DNA from: Pseudomonadota bacterium
GTDB taxonomy: Bacteria; Pseudomonadota; Alphaproteobacteria; Sphingomonadales; Sphingomonadaceae
NCBI GenBank assembly: GCA_023400405.1
Contig: JAEXFD010000054.1
Location: 1-64,000, forward strand
DNA: 64,000 nucleotides
Direction of reading: 5' to 3'
Positions 16,434-25,106 of the stretch are shown one piece after another (within the stretch, counting starts at the first letter, position 1; each line of letters opens with the position of its first letter). The position numbers and the translations under genes were made by a program. The notes beneath the pieces were generated by a model that saw nothing but the letters and a program-made list of their open reading frames with translations, made no database searches and was not told the DNA's origin.

Positions 16434-16779
16434 TTTCGCCACATGTGATCGCCTCCGCGATCCGATAGAGCACGCCGTCGATGTTGGTCATCACTTCACA
16501 GTTGGTGAAGCGCAGGACGTCGAAGCCTGCCGACTCAAGGAAGCGCGTTCGCGTGGCGTCATAGGCCTCCTGCGTCGCGTGCGTATCGCCATCGACTTCG
16601 ATCGCGAGCATCGCCGTGCGGCTGGTGAAATCGACGATGTAGCGGCCGAGCACGGTCTGGAAGCGGAATTTGGTGGCTTCGAAGCGTTTGGCTCGGAAGT
16701 GGTACCAGAGGCGGGCTTCGGGCGGGGTCGGATTCGCGCGCATCTCGCGTGCGCGGCGTTGGAGTTCCGGGTCTCGCAT
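16411..16779 (-). CDS. DUF559 domain protein (Vsr/restriction-endonuclease-like fold)
   Basis: A 122-residue protein of the DUF559 family, predicted to have the very-short-patch-repair/restriction endonuclease fold. The start MRDPELQRRAREMRANPTP and the block EARLWYHFRAKRF (about 21-33) are family signatures. The nuclease-like core is FRFQTVLGRYIVDFTSRTAMLAIEVDG, with the D/E-x-K-like acidic residues in YIVDF and AIEVDGDTH (about 51-70). The start at 16779 was chosen because upstream codons are read from repeat DNA. The whole gene lies between two copies of a composite palindrome, and its last residues ESPLSRRR are encoded by one of them. The role of DUF559 proteins is unproven. Confidence 0.85.
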   Translation of the reverse strand: MRDPELQRRAREMRANPTPPEARLWYHFRAKRFEATKFRFQTVLGRYIVDFTSRTAMLAIEVDGDTHATQEAYDATRTRFLESAGFDVLRFTNCEVMTNIDGVLYRIAEAITCGESPLSRRR

Positions 16780-16789
16780 CTTCGCATGT

Positions 16790-16945
16790 CCCCCTCTCCC
16801 GACCTCGCGATGCTCGGTCACCCTCTCCCCGCAAGCGGAGAGAGGGAAATTCCGCAGGCTCGCGAGACGAGCCATTACCTTTGCTTTCCCTCTCTCCGCT
16901 TGCGGGGAGAGGGCAGGCGAGCGAAGCGACGCCGGGAGAGGGGGC
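16790..16945. repeat. Composite palindromic repeat, copy 2
   Basis: Core arms at 16821-16846 and 16888-16913 are identical in sequence to copy 1, with a longer 41-base centre. The outer flanks CCCCCTCTCCCGACCTCGCG and GCGACGCCGGGAGAGGGGG match copy 1 in the same orientation. The element sits between the DUF559 start and the uvrD stop, so any DUF559 promoter must lie in or next to it. Confidence 0.85.
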
Positions 16946-16948
16946 TGT

Positions 16949-19261
16949 TCATCCCTCCACGCTCACAAAGCTATCCATCACCCGCTTCCGCCCCGCCTGC
17001 TCGAAATCGATCTCCAGCTTGTTCCCCTCGATCTCGGCAATGACCCCGTAACCGAACTTCTGATGGAACACCCGCAGCCCCACCGACAGGTCGTCGCGGG
17101 GCTTGGCGGCGAAGCTCACCGCGCTCGCCCGGCTCTCCAGCACGCGCGGCGCCTCGCGGGTGAAGGTCCGCGTGGTGAAGCTGCCGCCGGGGTTCTTCGG
17201 GTCCACGCCCGCGGCGCGCTGCCAGCCGGGGCCGCGGCCGGTGCCGCGGGCGACGTCGGCGAAGGGGTCGGCGCGTTCGCTCCAGTTCGCTTGCCATAGC
17301 GAAGCGCCGCCCGACATCGTGCTTTCGCTCTCGACATGCGCCTCGGGGAGTTCGGCGACGAAGCGGCTGGGGATCGACGAGTTCCACTGGCCGTAGATGC
17401 GGCGATTGGCGGCGTGAAGGATGAAGGCCTTTCGCCGCGCTCGCGTGATCGCGACATAGGCGAGGCGGCGTTCCTCCTCCAGGCTGGCGAGCCCGCCTTC
17501 GTCGAGCGCGCGCTGCGAGGGGAACAGCCCTTCCTCCCAGCCGGCGAGGAACACGGTGTCGAACTCCAGCCCCTTGGCGGCGTGGATCGTCATGATCGTG
17601 ACCTTGGGCTCGTCCTGTTGGCCCTCATTGTCCATGACCAGCGATACGTGTTCGAGGAACGCGCCGAGGCTTTCATATTCCTCCATCGCGCGGACGAGTT
17701 CGTTGAGGTTCTCCAGCCGCCCGGCCGCCTCGGCCGTGCGATCGGCCTGCCACATCGCGGTGTAGCCGCTCTCGTCGAGGATGATGCGGGCGAGGTCCGG
17801 GTGCTGGAGGTCGTTGCCCATGCTGCGCCAGCGCGCCATGTCGCCGACCAGATTGCCAAGGCTGCGCCGCGCCTGGGGCGTCAGCTCGTCGGTATCGAGG
17901 ATGCGCGCGGCGGCGGTGGCGAGCGGGATGCCCTCCGCCCGGGCATATTGGTGGACCTTGGCCAGCGCCTTGTCGCCCAGGCCGCGCTTGGGGACGTTGA
18001 CGATGCGTTCGAAGGCGAGGTCGTCCGCCGGCTGGGCGACGACGCGGAGATAGGCGAGGGCATCGCGGATCTCGGCGCGCTCATAGAAGCGGAAGCCGCC
18101 GATGATGCGATAGGGCAGGCCGATCGCGATGAACCGGTCTTCGAATTCGCGGGTCTGGTGCTGGGCGCGGACCAGGATCGCCATGTCGTCGAGGCTCTTG
18201 CCGCCACGCTGCAGCCCTTCGATCTCCTCGCCGACGCGGCGCGCTTCCTCGGGCCCGTCCCACACGCCGAGCACCTTGACCTTCTCGCCGGCGTCCTTCT
18301 CGGTCCACAGCGTCTTGCCGAGCCGACCCGAATTGTTGGCGATCACGCCCGAGGCGGCGGCGAGGATGTGCGGCGTGCTGCGATAATTCTGCTCGAGCCG
18401 GATCACCTTGGCGCCGGGAAAGTCGCGCTCGAACTTGAGGATGTTCTCCACCTGGGCGCCGCGCCAGCTGTAGATCGACTGGTCGTCGTCGCCGACGCAG
18501 CAGATGTTCTTGCGCTGCTGCGCGAGCAGGCGGAGCCAGAGATACTGGACGCTGTTGGTATCCTGATATTCGTCGACCAGGATGTAGCGGAAGCGCTGCT
18601 GATACTGCTCCAGCACGTCGCGATGGCCCTTCAGAATCACTAGCATGTGCAGCAGCAGGTCGCCGAAATCGCAGGCGTTTAGCGTGCGCAGCCGCTCCTG
18701 ATATTGGGCATAGAGCTGGGCGCCGCGGCCATTGGCATAGCGCTCCGCCTCGCCGGCATCGACATCGGTGGGGGCGAGGCCCTTGTTCTTCCATTCGTCG
18801 ATCAGCCCGGAGAGCTGGCGGGCGGGCCAGCGCTTCTCGTCGAGATCGGCGGCCTGGATCAGCTGCTTGAGCAGGCGGAGCTGATCGTCGGTGTCGAGGA
18901 TGGTGAAATTGGATTGCAGGCCGACCAGCTCGGCATGGCGGCGCAGCATCTTGGCGCCGATCGCGTGGAAGGTGCCGAGCCAGGGCATCCCCTCCACCGC
19001 CTGGCCGACGAGGCGGCCGACGCGCTCGCGCATCTCGCGCGCGGCCTTGTTGGTGAAGGTGACGGCGAGGATCTCGGATGGGTAGGCGCGGCGGGTCCAG
19101 AGCAGATGGGCGAGCCGGGCGGTGAGCGCGGCGGTCTTGCCGGTGCCCGCGCCGGCGAGGACGAGCACCGGCCCCTCGGTGGTGAGGACGGCGTCACGCT
19201 GCGGGGCGTTGAGCCCGGCGAGATAGGGGGCATCCTCGATCGGCTGGACGGGGGAATTCAT
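16949..19261 (-). CDS. uvrD: UvrD/PcrA-type ATP-dependent DNA helicase
   Basis: Superfamily 1A 3'-5' DNA helicase, 770 residues, acting in nucleotide excision and mismatch repair and in removal of stalled complexes. Walker A GAGTGKT lies at 37-43; DEYQDTN (motif II), QNYRSTPHIL (motif IV) and TIHAAKGLEFDTVF plus VAITRARR (motifs V and VI) are present. The C-terminal YGVIAEIEGNKLEIDFEQAGRKRVMDSFV is the Tudor-like domain that contacts RNA polymerase. The start at 19261 is decided by conservation and by a LexA box that ends five bases upstream, which also implies SOS induction. Confidence 0.95.
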   Translation of the reverse strand: MNSPVQPIEDAPYLAGLNAPQRDAVLTTEGPVLVLAGAGTGKTAALTARLAHLLWTRRAYPSEILAVTFTNKAAREMRERVGRLVGQAVEGMPWLGTFHAIGAKMLRRHAELVGLQSNFTILDTDDQLRLLKQLIQAADLDEKRWPARQLSGLIDEWKNKGLAPTDVDAGEAERYANGRGAQLYAQYQERLRTLNACDFGDLLLHMLVILKGHRDVLEQYQQRFRYILVDEYQDTNSVQYLWLRLLAQQRKNICCVGDDDQSIYSWRGAQVENILKFERDFPGAKVIRLEQNYRSTPHILAAASGVIANNSGRLGKTLWTEKDAGEKVKVLGVWDGPEEARRVGEEIEGLQRGGKSLDDMAILVRAQHQTREFEDRFIAIGLPYRIIGGFRFYERAEIRDALAYLRVVAQPADDLAFERIVNVPKRGLGDKALAKVHQYARAEGIPLATAAARILDTDELTPQARRSLGNLVGDMARWRSMGNDLQHPDLARIILDESGYTAMWQADRTAEAAGRLENLNELVRAMEEYESLGAFLEHVSLVMDNEGQQDEPKVTIMTIHAAKGLEFDTVFLAGWEEGLFPSQRALDEGGLASLEEERRLAYVAITRARRKAFILHAANRRIYGQWNSSIPSRFVAELPEAHVESESTMSGGASLWQANWSERADPFADVARGTGRGPGWQRAAGVDPKNPGGSFTTRTFTREAPRVLESRASAVSFAAKPRDDLSVGLRVFHQKFGYGVIAEIEGNKLEIDFEQAGRKRVMDSFVSVEG

Positions 19262-19265
19262 CTGC

Positions 19266-19280
19266 GAACAACTAGGGAAC
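19266..19280 (-). promoter_or_regulatory. LexA (SOS) box of uvrD
   Basis: Minus-strand GTTC-CCTAGTT-GTTC, an exact match to the alphaproteobacterial LexA site GTTC-N7-GTTC, ends five bases before the uvrD ATG. No Shine-Dalgarno sequence is present between box and ATG, so the transcript may be leaderless. Confidence 0.75.
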
Positions 19281-19372
19281 GACGCCGCCCGGCGCAACCT
19301 TGGTCGGCGCCCGGCGGGACCGATCCTTGCGGCGCGCGTCTATAAGGAAAGCAGGCACCTGAGGGGCGCGGG

Positions 19373-20935
19373 ATGGAATTCGTGGGACGATCAAAACTGC
19401 TGCGCCGTTTCGAGGCCAAGGTGATCGGGCTCACCGCCGCGATCCTGTTGCTGTTGTTCCTGCAGCACGACGCCTTCGAGACGTTCGTCGCGTTCGTGCA
19501 GAGCGGTGAGGCCTATCAGCTCGACGAGGTCTTCTTCCTGCTGTGGTTCGGCGGGCTGGCGGCATTGGTGATCGCCGTGCGGCGCGCCAGCGATCTCGCC
19601 CGCGCAATGAAGGCGCGCGAGGAAGCCGAGGAGCGCGCGATGCGGCTGGCGCGGCACGATCCGCTCACCGGGCTCGCCAACCGGCGGCTGCTCGGCACGC
19701 TGCTGCCCGAGGCTCTGGCGACCGCACAGGGCGCGGGCGAGGAATGTTCGGTGCTGATGATCGACCTCGATCACTTCAAGCCGGTCAACGACATCCATGG
19801 CCACGAGATGGGCGACCGCGCGCTGATCCAGGCTGCCGAGCGGATGGGGGCGGCGCTGGGCGAGGGTGTCGTCCTGGCCCGGGTCGGCGGCGACGAGTTC
19901 GTCGCGCTGCTCCGCCATGCCCCGGGGGCCGACGAGCCGGCGCGCCGGGCGATGAACGTGATCCGCGCGCTGGGCAGCACCTTCCAGATCGACGATCGCA
20001 AGATCGAGCTCGGCAGCACCATCGGCATCGCGCGGTTCCCGGCGGATTCCGAGGATCCCGACGAGCTGATCCGGCTGGCGGACATCGCGATGTACGAGGC
20101 AAAGCGTGCCGGGCGCGGAGCCTATCGCTTCTTCCACGCAGAGATGGACCTTCGCCTGCGTGAACGCGCCGGCCTGGAAGCCGATCTGCGCGCCGCGATC
20201 GCGAGCGGCGAAGTCACCGCCTATTTCCAGCCGGTGATGTCGCTCGCCGACGATCGCATCATCGGGTTCGAGGCGCTGGCCCGCTGGCAGCACCCGACGC
20301 GCGGGCTGATCTGCCCCGACGAGTTCATTCCGATCGCCGAGGATCTGGGCCTGATCGACGCGCTTTCGACGCGGATCCTTCGCGAAGGCTGCCTCGCCGC
20401 GCGCGATTGGCCGGCCGGCACGACGCTGTCGATCAACATCTCGCCGATGCAGCTCAAGGACAGCTGGCTGCCGAGCCGCCTGCTCCAGGTTCTGACCGAG
20501 ACCGGCTTTGCGCCCGGCCGATTGATCGTCGAAGTGACCGAGAATGCAGTGATCGAGGATATCGATCGCGTCGCCGAGCTGTTCGGCTCGCTCCACGCAG
20601 CGGGCATCCGCGTAGCGCTCGACGATTTCGGACGCGGCTATTCGAGCCTGTCGCATCTCCGGCAGCTGCGCTTCGATCATCTCAAGATCGACGGCGCGTT
20701 CGTGCGCACGATGGAATCGCCCGAGAGCCGCAAGATCGTCCGGGCGGTCGCCGGCTTGGGCCGGGCGTTGGGAATGCCGGTCACCGCGGAGGGCGTCGAG
20801 ACCGAGGCCGCCGCCCGGATTCTCCGCAAGATCGGCTGCGAGCAGGCCCAGGGCTATCTGTTCGGCGTGCCCCAGACGGCCGACAAGGCGCGGCGCTTGC
20901 TCGCACGCCGGCGACCGATGGCGAAGGCGGGATGA
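19373..20935 (+). CDS. GGDEF/EAL protein (c-di-GMP cyclase/phosphodiesterase)
   Basis: A 520-residue membrane-anchored c-di-GMP enzyme. Two hydrophobic segments occupy residues 15-75. They are followed by a helical linker rich in Ala, Arg and Glu, a GGDEF domain (about 93-255) with an intact GGDEF at 172-176, and an EAL domain (about 265-515) with EAL at 300-302 and LDDFGRGYSS and KIDGAFV motifs. No RxxD product-inhibition site precedes GGDEF, so the cyclase would not be inhibited at that site. Both active sites look intact, making it potentially bifunctional. The following secreted-protein gene overlaps its stop. Confidence 0.92.
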   Translation: MEFVGRSKLLRRFEAKVIGLTAAILLLLFLQHDAFETFVAFVQSGEAYQLDEVFFLLWFGGLAALVIAVRRASDLARAMKAREEAEERAMRLARHDPLTGLANRRLLGTLLPEALATAQGAGEECSVLMIDLDHFKPVNDIHGHEMGDRALIQAAERMGAALGEGVVLARVGGDEFVALLRHAPGADEPARRAMNVIRALGSTFQIDDRKIELGSTIGIARFPADSEDPDELIRLADIAMYEAKRAGRGAYRFFHAEMDLRLRERAGLEADLRAAIASGEVTAYFQPVMSLADDRIIGFEALARWQHPTRGLICPDEFIPIAEDLGLIDALSTRILREGCLAARDWPAGTTLSINISPMQLKDSWLPSRLLQVLTETGFAPGRLIVEVTENAVIEDIDRVAELFGSLHAAGIRVALDDFGRGYSSLSHLRQLRFDHLKIDGAFVRTMESPESRKIVRAVAGLGRALGMPVTAEGVETEAAARILRKIGCEQAQGYLFGVPQTADKARRLLARRRPMAKAG

Positions 20936-21633
20936 TGATGCGGGCGACCGCGGCGTTTGCGCTGGGGCTGGTGGCTTGTCTGGCCATGGCACCGGCCGCT
21001 GCGGCGCAGGCGTTCGAACTCGAACCCCTCGAGCCCGCGCGCGGCGCATGGCGGGTGGATTTCGCCGCCACCCAGCCGCAAGCGGGCCGCCAGGCGTTTG
21101 CGGCAGCCTACGGCGTCAGCGACCATGTCGCGATCGGCGGCGAGGCCGAACTGGGCAACACCCGCGAAGCACGAGCGGTCGACGCAATCGCGCTGAACGC
21201 CCTCTATCGACGCGGTGATGCCGAGGCGCCGTGGGGCGGCATCGGCGCGCGCATCCAGTTCGACATCGATCGCGGGGGCCGCGTTTCGGGGGCCGATCTT
21301 CGCGCGATCGGCGAGCGGCGTCGCCATGGCTGGTGGCTTCAGGGCGACCTGGTCCTGCGCCGGCGCCGGGAGGAGGGCGTGGTCGATGCCGCGCTCGGCT
21401 ACGCAGCCGAGGCTCAGCGCGAATTCGGGGCGGCCTGGATCGGGATCGAGGCCTCGGGAACGCTCGCGCGATTGAGCCGTGACCCACGCGCGGCCGCGAG
21501 CGGGGACCATTATGCCGGACCGAGCATGACGATCGAATCGGCGCGGGGCGAACTCGGGTTCGCCTTGCTTGCGCGCCTCGACGGGGCCGGCCCCGTAACC
21601 CTTCCGCGCGTCTTTCTCCAGTTCGGCTTCTGA
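20932..21633 (+). CDS. Predicted outer-membrane or secreted protein, unknown family
   Basis: Not recognised as a named family. The 233 residues start with a clear signal peptide ending AAAAAQ-A (about residue 24). The mature part alternates polar and hydrophobic residues and ends LPRVFLQFGF; a terminal phenylalanine is the usual mark of an outer-membrane beta-barrel. Starts at ATG 20932, 20935 or 20938 are possible, the first overlapping the stop of the GGDEF/EAL gene (ATGA). Coupled translation suggests a functional or regulatory link with c-di-GMP signalling, but this is inference. Confidence 0.65.
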   Translation: MMMRATAAFALGLVACLAMAPAAAAQAFELEPLEPARGAWRVDFAATQPQAGRQAFAAAYGVSDHVAIGGEAELGNTREARAVDAIALNALYRRGDAEAPWGGIGARIQFDIDRGGRVSGADLRAIGERRRHGWWLQGDLVLRRRREEGVVDAALGYAAEAQREFGAAWIGIEASGTLARLSRDPRAAASGDHYAGPSMTIESARGELGFALLARLDGAGPVTLPRVFLQFGF

Positions 21634-21681
21634 CCGGCACTTAGCCACGAGCGAGCGCGCGTCGCAAAACCCAAATCGCTC

Positions 21682-21710
21682 TGTCACCGAAACGTCATGA
21701 CTTTGTCACA
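21682..21710 (+). promoter_or_regulatory. Pho box upstream of pit (three 11-bp-spaced repeats)
   Basis: TGTCACC at 21682-21688, CGTCATG at 21693-21699 and TGTCACA at 21704-21710, each seven bases and separated by four, make three direct repeats with the 11-base period of PhoB sites (CTGTCAT-N4-CTGTCAT). The last repeat ends 24 bases before the pit ATG. Confidence 0.65.
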
Positions 21711-21734
21711 AGCGCTCGCCAGAGCGCGACCATC

Positions 21735-23378
21735 ATGGCTTCGCTCGCACTGGACCAGGCCCCGCCTGCCGCATCGCCGCAAAGCCGGCGCTTCGAATAT
21801 GATACCCACCCCCTGGCCAAGCTGCTCTTCGTCGCCATCCTGGTCGGCGGTTTCGCATTCGCGGGCTGGAGCATCCTGGTCGATACGCGCGGCGTGGGCG
21901 AACAGCTGGCGGTCGGTGTCTTCGCCTTTCTAGGCCTTGCGCTGCTGATCGCATTGGGTTTCGAGTTCGTGAACGGCTTTCACGATACTGCCAATGCCGT
22001 CGCCACCGTAATCTACACCAATTCGATGCCCGCGCATTTCGCGGTCGTATGGTCCGGGTTCTGGAACTTTCTGGGCGTGATGGTCTCGTCCGGCGCGGTC
22101 GCCTATTCGATCATTACGCTGTTGCCGGTCGATCTGATCCTCAATGTCGGATCCTCCGCGGGCTTCGCGATGATCTTTTCGCTGCTGCTCGCGGCCGTGC
22201 TGTGGAATCTCGGTACCTGGTATGTCGGGTTGCCCAACAGCTCGAGCCACACGCTGATCGGTTCGGTGCTCGGCGTCGGCCTGGCCAACCAGCTGATCCA
22301 GGCGGGCTCGCGCGGCGGCACGGCCGGTGTCGATTGGGCGCAGGCGGTCAAGGTGCTGTCGGCACTGTTCTGGAGCCCGTTGATGGGCTTCTTCGGTGCG
22401 CTGCTCCTCCTGCTGGCCATGCGCCTGCTGATCCGTTCGAAGCGCCTCTACACCGCGCCCGAAGGCGATGCGCCGCCGCCGCTCGGCATCCGTGCGCTGC
22501 TGATCGGCACGTGCACGGCAGTCTCGTTCAGCCACGGCTCGAACGACGGCCAGAAGGGCATGGGACTCATCATGCTGATCCTGATCGGCTGTGCGCCGAC
22601 TGCCTATGCACTCAATCGCACCTTGCCGGCGAGCGGGACTCCCGCCTTCGTGGCGACCGCCAACGTCGCCACCGCCGCGTTCGATGCCCACAGCCGCGGC
22701 CTGCCGGACCTGGCACCGGCCGAGGCGCGCAAGGTGCTCACCGGGGCGCTCCAGGCGCGCAAGGCCGAGAGCCCCCAGGTGTTCGCGGCGTTGGAGAGCC
22801 TGTCGCGCGACCTCACCTCGCGGGTTCAAGGCTATGGCTCGATCAGCAAGGTGCCCGCCGAGGCAACGTCGAACGTGCGCAACGACATGTATCTGGTGAT
22901 GGACAGCACCAAGCTCGCCCTCCAGAAGACCGCCTCTTACTCGCCCGACGAGATCAAGGCGCTGAAAGCCTATCAGGCGAGCCTCGAGGCCGGCACGCGA
23001 TTCATCCCGCTATGGGTGAAGATCGTCGTGGCGATCGCCCTCGGGCTGGGCACGATGATCGGCTGGCGCCGCATCGTCGTGACCGTCGGCGAGAAGATCG
23101 GCAAGCAGCACATGACCTATGGCATGGGCGCTTCGGCCGAGCTCGTTGCGGCCGGCACGATCCTGGCTGCGGACCATATCGGCGTGCCCGTCTCGACCAC
23201 CCATATCCTGTCCTCGGGCATTGCCGGCGCTTCGCTCGCCAATGGTTCGGGATTGCAGGGGCGCACGGTACGGAACCTCGCACTGGCCTGGCTGCTCACG
23301 CTGCCGGCCGCGATGCTCCTTTCGGGCGGGCTCTATTGGGGCATGCTGAGCGCGGTGCGCACTTTCGGGCTGAACTGA
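21735..23378 (+). CDS. pit: Inorganic phosphate transporter, PitA/PHO4 family
   Basis: A 547-residue low-affinity phosphate/metal-phosphate:proton symporter in the cytoplasmic membrane. Two PHO4 signature repeats are visible: GFEFVNGFHDTANAVATVIY near 75-94, and VSFSHGSNDGQKGMGLIML near 262-280, plus VPVSTTHILSSGIAGAS near the end. A large soluble loop (about 310-430) divides the two halves, as in the longer Pit proteins of alphaproteobacteria. A three-repeat Pho box ends 24 bases before the ATG. In related bacteria PhoB represses pit when phosphate is scarce, and the promoter-proximal position fits that role. Confidence 0.94.
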   Translation: MASLALDQAPPAASPQSRRFEYDTHPLAKLLFVAILVGGFAFAGWSILVDTRGVGEQLAVGVFAFLGLALLIALGFEFVNGFHDTANAVATVIYTNSMPAHFAVVWSGFWNFLGVMVSSGAVAYSIITLLPVDLILNVGSSAGFAMIFSLLLAAVLWNLGTWYVGLPNSSSHTLIGSVLGVGLANQLIQAGSRGGTAGVDWAQAVKVLSALFWSPLMGFFGALLLLLAMRLLIRSKRLYTAPEGDAPPPLGIRALLIGTCTAVSFSHGSNDGQKGMGLIMLILIGCAPTAYALNRTLPASGTPAFVATANVATAAFDAHSRGLPDLAPAEARKVLTGALQARKAESPQVFAALESLSRDLTSRVQGYGSISKVPAEATSNVRNDMYLVMDSTKLALQKTASYSPDEIKALKAYQASLEAGTRFIPLWVKIVVAIALGLGTMIGWRRIVVTVGEKIGKQHMTYGMGASAELVAAGTILAADHIGVPVSTTHILSSGIAGASLANGSGLQGRTVRNLALAWLLTLPAAMLLSGGLYWGMLSAVRTFGLN

Positions 23379-23439
23379 GCTGGCGCGGGCCGGCCTTCGC
23401 GGTACGTGGGCTGGGCTGTCGGCGCTCGCCGCCGGGCTT

Positions 23440-24321
23440 TTGATCGGCGCGGGCACGCCACCCCGACCCGCCGCGCCGCTGATCGTGCCGTTCGACTTTT
23501 CGCGCTCCGCGCTCGCGATCGACGTGACCGTCCATGGGACACCGCTCCACGTGCTGCTCGATACCGGCGTCGATCCGTCGGTCGTCGATGCGGGCCGAGT
23601 CCAGGCGCTCGGCCTTGCTGCGGACCGCAGCGATAGCGGCGAAGCCTCCGGCTTCGGCGACGGCAAGGGCGCCCAAGTCTTTCCGGCGCCGATCGAGGGG
23701 CTCGCGATCGGCGACCGTCACTTCGCCCGCTTCGACGCAGTCGCCACCGACATGGCCGCGATCTCCGCCGGTTATGGCCGCAAGCTCGACGCAGTCCTCG
23801 GCTATAGCTTCCTCGCCGACAAGATCGTGCTGATCGACTATCCCGCGTCCAAACTCGCCATCCTCGGCGCGGCGAGTCAGTCGGCAATGTGGACCCGCGG
23901 CTGCGCCAAGCGCTGGCAGATCCCGCTCAAGACCTATGACAGCTTCCCGCTGATCCCGGCCTTCCGGTTCGGCCGTGCCACGGGGCCGGTGACGATCGAC
24001 ACCGGCTATAACGGCAATATCGCGCTGTTCGGCAGCGCGGTGGCCCTGCCGGGCGTCCGTGGAGCCCTGGCCGAGACCGGCAGCGTCTCGCATGTCGGTG
24101 CGCGCGGGGAGGCGAAGACCAGCGCCTATGCGCTGCGCCTGCCGGTCGGCTTCGGCCCGTTCACGCTGCCGCCCGGCGAAGCCGTGATGCTCCACAAGGC
24201 GGCAGAATCGCCGACCACGCGCGTCGCCAATATCGGCAACAAGCTGTTCGCCGCGATGAAGCTCAAGCTGCTGCTCGATTATCCCGGTCGCCGGATGGCC
24301 TTCTATGGCGAGTGCCGCTGA
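23440..24321 (+). CDS. Retropepsin-like aspartic protease family protein
   Basis: A 293-residue protein with two aspartic protease motifs: LLDTGVDPSVVD (about 44-55) and TIDTGYNGN (about 185-193), each giving a D-T-G as in tandem retropepsin-like domains. It is likely periplasmic. The frame has no ATG or GTG start. Counting from TTG 23440 the protein begins inside a hydrophobic run, while the open frame upstream to 23374 encodes a plausible signal peptide (AGLSALAAGLLIGAG), reachable only from CTG codons at 23380 or later. The true start is therefore uncertain. It follows pit by about 60 bases in the same direction. Confidence 0.75.
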   Translation: MIGAGTPPRPAAPLIVPFDFSRSALAIDVTVHGTPLHVLLDTGVDPSVVDAGRVQALGLAADRSDSGEASGFGDGKGAQVFPAPIEGLAIGDRHFARFDAVATDMAAISAGYGRKLDAVLGYSFLADKIVLIDYPASKLAILGAASQSAMWTRGCAKRWQIPLKTYDSFPLIPAFRFGRATGPVTIDTGYNGNIALFGSAVALPGVRGALAETGSVSHVGARGEAKTSAYALRLPVGFGPFTLPPGEAVMLHKAAESPTTRVANIGNKLFAAMKLKLLLDYPGRRMAFYGECR

Positions 24322-24479
24322 CAGGGCGGTCATCGGGCAACGATGCCTTGCAGAACGAAGAATGCGACGCCGAACTGGCGGGATCGACGCGCGACTGAGA
24401 CGGCGGCTTGCCGTTCGCGTGGGGACGAACCATTGTCGAGCGCGGGGCTTGAGGGCCCCAACGTGCTTCGGAGGCCCGC

Positions 24480-25106
24480 ATGACCGTCACCGTCCATCAC
24501 CTCGAAAACTCCCGGTCACAGCGCGTGCTCTGGCTGCTCGAGGAACTCGGCCTGCCCTATGAGGTCCGGCGCTACGAGCGGAACAGGGCGACGATGCTCG
24601 CCCCGCTCGAATTGAAGCGCGTCCACCCGCTCGGCAAGTCGCCGGTGATCGAGCACAGCGGCACGGTCGTCGCCGAAACCGGCGCGATCGTCGAATATCT
24701 GGTCGAGCTCGCCGATGGTCGCCTCGGCATGCCGGGGCACCGCGACGATGCGCTGCGCTATCGCCACTTCCTCCATTATGCCGAGGGCTCGTTGATGCCG
24801 CCCCTGTTCACCAAGCTGGTGCTCAGCCGCGTGCCGCTGCTCGGCGGCGTCGCGCAGAAGAAGTTCCAGCCGATGATCGACGTCCATCTCGACTATGTCG
24901 ACGCGGAGCTGTCGGCTCGCCCCTGGTTCGCCGGAGAGGCCTTCACCGCCGCCGACGTGATGATGAGCTTCCCCCTCGAAGCCGCCGTGGCCCGCGCCAG
25001 CGCGACCGAAGGCCGTCCCCACATCGCCGCCTGGCTCGAGAAGATCCACGCCCGCCCGGCCTATCAGGCCGCACTGAAAGCCGGCGGGCCCTACGCCTAT
25101 GCCTGA
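24480..25106 (+). CDS. Glutathione S-transferase family protein
   Basis: A 208-residue cytosolic GST. The N-terminal thioredoxin-like domain reads TVHHLENSRSQRVLWLLEELGLPYEV with the glutathione-contacting serine near residue 10-12, then HPLGKSPVIEHSGTVVAETGAIVEYL. The C-terminal helical domain has PWFAGEAFTAADVMMSFPLEAA, the conserved D-containing folding motif. It overlaps the convergent trhO gene by ten bases. The exact substrate is unknown. Confidence 0.93.
   Translation: MTVTVHHLENSRSQRVLWLLEELGLPYEVRRYERNRATMLAPLELKRVHPLGKSPVIEHSGTVVAETGAIVEYLVELADGRLGMPGHRDDALRYRHFLHYAEGSLMPPLFTKLVLSRVPLLGGVAQKKFQPMIDVHLDYVDAELSARPWFAGEAFTAADVMMSFPLEAAVARASATEGRPHIAAWLEKIHARPAYQAALKAGGPYAYA

Noticed and set aside
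24424..24440. Fifth LexA box before the GST gene
   Set aside because: GAAC-N7-GAGC has one mismatch in a half-site where all other boxes are exact.
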